A DNA stretch of 14,112 bases from Patescibacteria group bacterium (GTDB taxonomy: Bacteria > Patescibacteriota > Gracilibacteria > UBA1369): assembly GCA_018825335.1 (NCBI GenBank), contig JAHJEW010000054.1, positions 1 to 14,112 on the forward strand, written 5' to 3'. Position 1 is the first letter of the stretch, and every line of letters starts with the position of its first letter. The notes below the pieces were generated by a model. The model searched no databases, was not told the origin of the DNA, and saw only the letters and a list, made by a program, of their open reading frames with translations. Below are positions 13,218 through 14,112 of this stretch, in pieces. The translations under genes were made by a program, and so were the position numbers.

Positions 13218-14112
13218 CCTTTGAAATTACATTTTTCATAAACTGTTCGCCCGCCCTGTACGAACTGCGCACAAAAGGGCCGGATGCATAGTAGAGGAAA
13301 CCCATCTCTTTTGCCAGATTTTTATAGCCGTCAAACCGGGCGGGCTTTACGTATTCCTTCACCGGCAGGTGAAAAGGACTCGGCCGCAGATACTGGCCGA
13401 AAGTAATAATATCAACGTCAACCGCGCGCGCGTCTTTCATGGCTTGTACCACCTCTTTCTCCGTCTCCCCAAGCCCCAGCATAAGCGAAGTCTTGGTATA
13501 CGGCGCCCCAAACCGCTTGGCACAGCGCAAAATATCCAGTGACTTGCCGTACCCCGCGCGCGGGTCGCGCACCGCTCCCTGCAGCCTTTCAACCGTTTCA
13601 AGATTATGCCCCAAAACATTCGGCCCGCTATCCACAATCTTCTTCAAAGCATCAAGATTCCCGTTCAAATCGGAAATCAAAAGCTCAATAATCAGCCCGG
13701 GATAAGCCTTTTTCAGCGCGCCCAGACAATCAGCCCAGTGCTGCGCCCCGCCATCCGCCAGATCATCCCGCGTCACGCACGTCAAAACAACATAATCCAG
13801 CTTCATTATCCCCACAGCCTCCACCAGATTCCGCGGCTCATCCGCATCCAAAACCCCCCGCGGATTCCCCGACTTCACCATACAAAACCTGCACGCCCGC
13901 GTGCAAGTATCCCCCATAACCATAAAAGTAGCCGTTCCGCCGCTCTCCCCATCTCCACTCCAACACTCGCTAATATTCGGACACCGCGCCTCCACGCAGA
14001 CCGTATTCAATTTTTTCTCCTTCAAAAGCCGCTTAATATCGGCGAAACTGTCGGAAGTCGGCGGCCGAATCCTCATCCACGCCGGCTTCGCCAAACTCCG
14101 CTGATCCCTAAC
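13198..14112 (-). CDS. lipA: lipoyl synthase (5' end probably beyond the window)
   Basis: LipA is a radical-SAM enzyme that inserts two sulfurs into octanoyl groups bound to lipoyl domains. Counting from the TTG at 14094, the auxiliary-cluster motif is CVEARCPNISEC (Cys33, Cys38, Cys44) and the radical-SAM motif is CTRACRFC (Cys64, Cys68, Cys71). The C-terminal RSSY (276-279) contributes the serine ligand of the auxiliary cluster. The frame stays open to the window edge (VRDQRS before LAKPAW), and the family's KPxW region lies here. The true start is therefore the TTG at 14094 or, more likely, outside the window. It overlaps pdhA by 20 bases. With the LplA/LplB ligase it completes a route to lipoylated E2; no lipB is visible. 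Confidence 0.95.
   Translation of the reverse strand, partial: VRDQRSLAKPAWMRIRPPTSDSFADIKRLLKEKKLNTVCVEARCPNISECWSGDGESGGTATFMVMGDTCTRACRFCMVKSGNPRGVLDADEPRNLVEAVGIMKLDYVVLTCVTRDDLADGGAQHWADCLGALKKAYPGLIIELLISDLNGNLDALKKIVDSGPNVLGHNLETVERLQGAVRDPRAGYGKSLDILRCAKRFGAPYTKTSLMLGLGETEKEVVQAMKDARAVDVDIITFGQYLRPSPFHLPVKEYVKPARFDGYKNLAKEMGFLYYASGPFVRSSYRAGEQFMKNVISKDVSGKI

Overview
The window is bacterial and densely coded: about a dozen genes and no gene-free stretch longer than about 125 bases. Ordinary sigma70-like promoter elements, PDH, LipA and FolE families, and TGA used as a stop (lipA, the HEPN gene and the eIF-2B-like gene all end in it) point to a bacterium with the standard code. Two features fit an uncultivated, streamlined lineage such as Patescibacteria: most starts lack a Shine-Dalgarno sequence, and a 7-bp tandem repeat fills one spacer. 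That assignment is inference, and a full PDH/lipoate set would be unusual for most Patescibacteria.

Left part, plus strand (1-1445): a RelE-like toxin-antitoxin pair, then a near-consensus promoter driving a 250-residue protein. The second half of that protein is an 11-residue tandem repeat (x-V-x-G-D-N-N-Q-x-x-M) that looks like a beta-solenoid.

Minus-strand unit (5636 to 1475): lplB (small accessory subunit of lipoate ligase), carB (carbamoyl-phosphate synthase large chain with strikingly eukaryote/CAD-like motifs) and folE (GTP cyclohydrolase I). They are tightly packed, and folE starts inside the end of carB. Divergent from lplB, on the plus strand, lies lplA, the catalytic half of a split lipoate-protein ligase.

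Middle (6491-7284, minus): a two-gene cassette of a HEPN-domain protein and an unrecognised 138-residue partner, joined by an ATGA overlap. It resembles toxin-antitoxin or HEPN-partner modules.

Right part (14112 to 7409, minus): lipA, pdhA, pdhB, an ArsB/NhaD-type membrane transporter, an eIF-2B/MtnA-fold protein without the family's catalytic residues, and pdhC (E2). LipA and the split LplA/LplB ligase would together make and attach the lipoyl group on Lys43 of E2, and E1 (PdhA/PdhB) would then load acetyl units on it. E3 (dihydrolipoamide dehydrogenase), LipB and carA are not in the window. E2 shows no recognisable peripheral subunit-binding domain, so how E1 and E3 dock is an open question. 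The transporter and the eIF-2B-like protein inside the PDH cluster are the least explained members.
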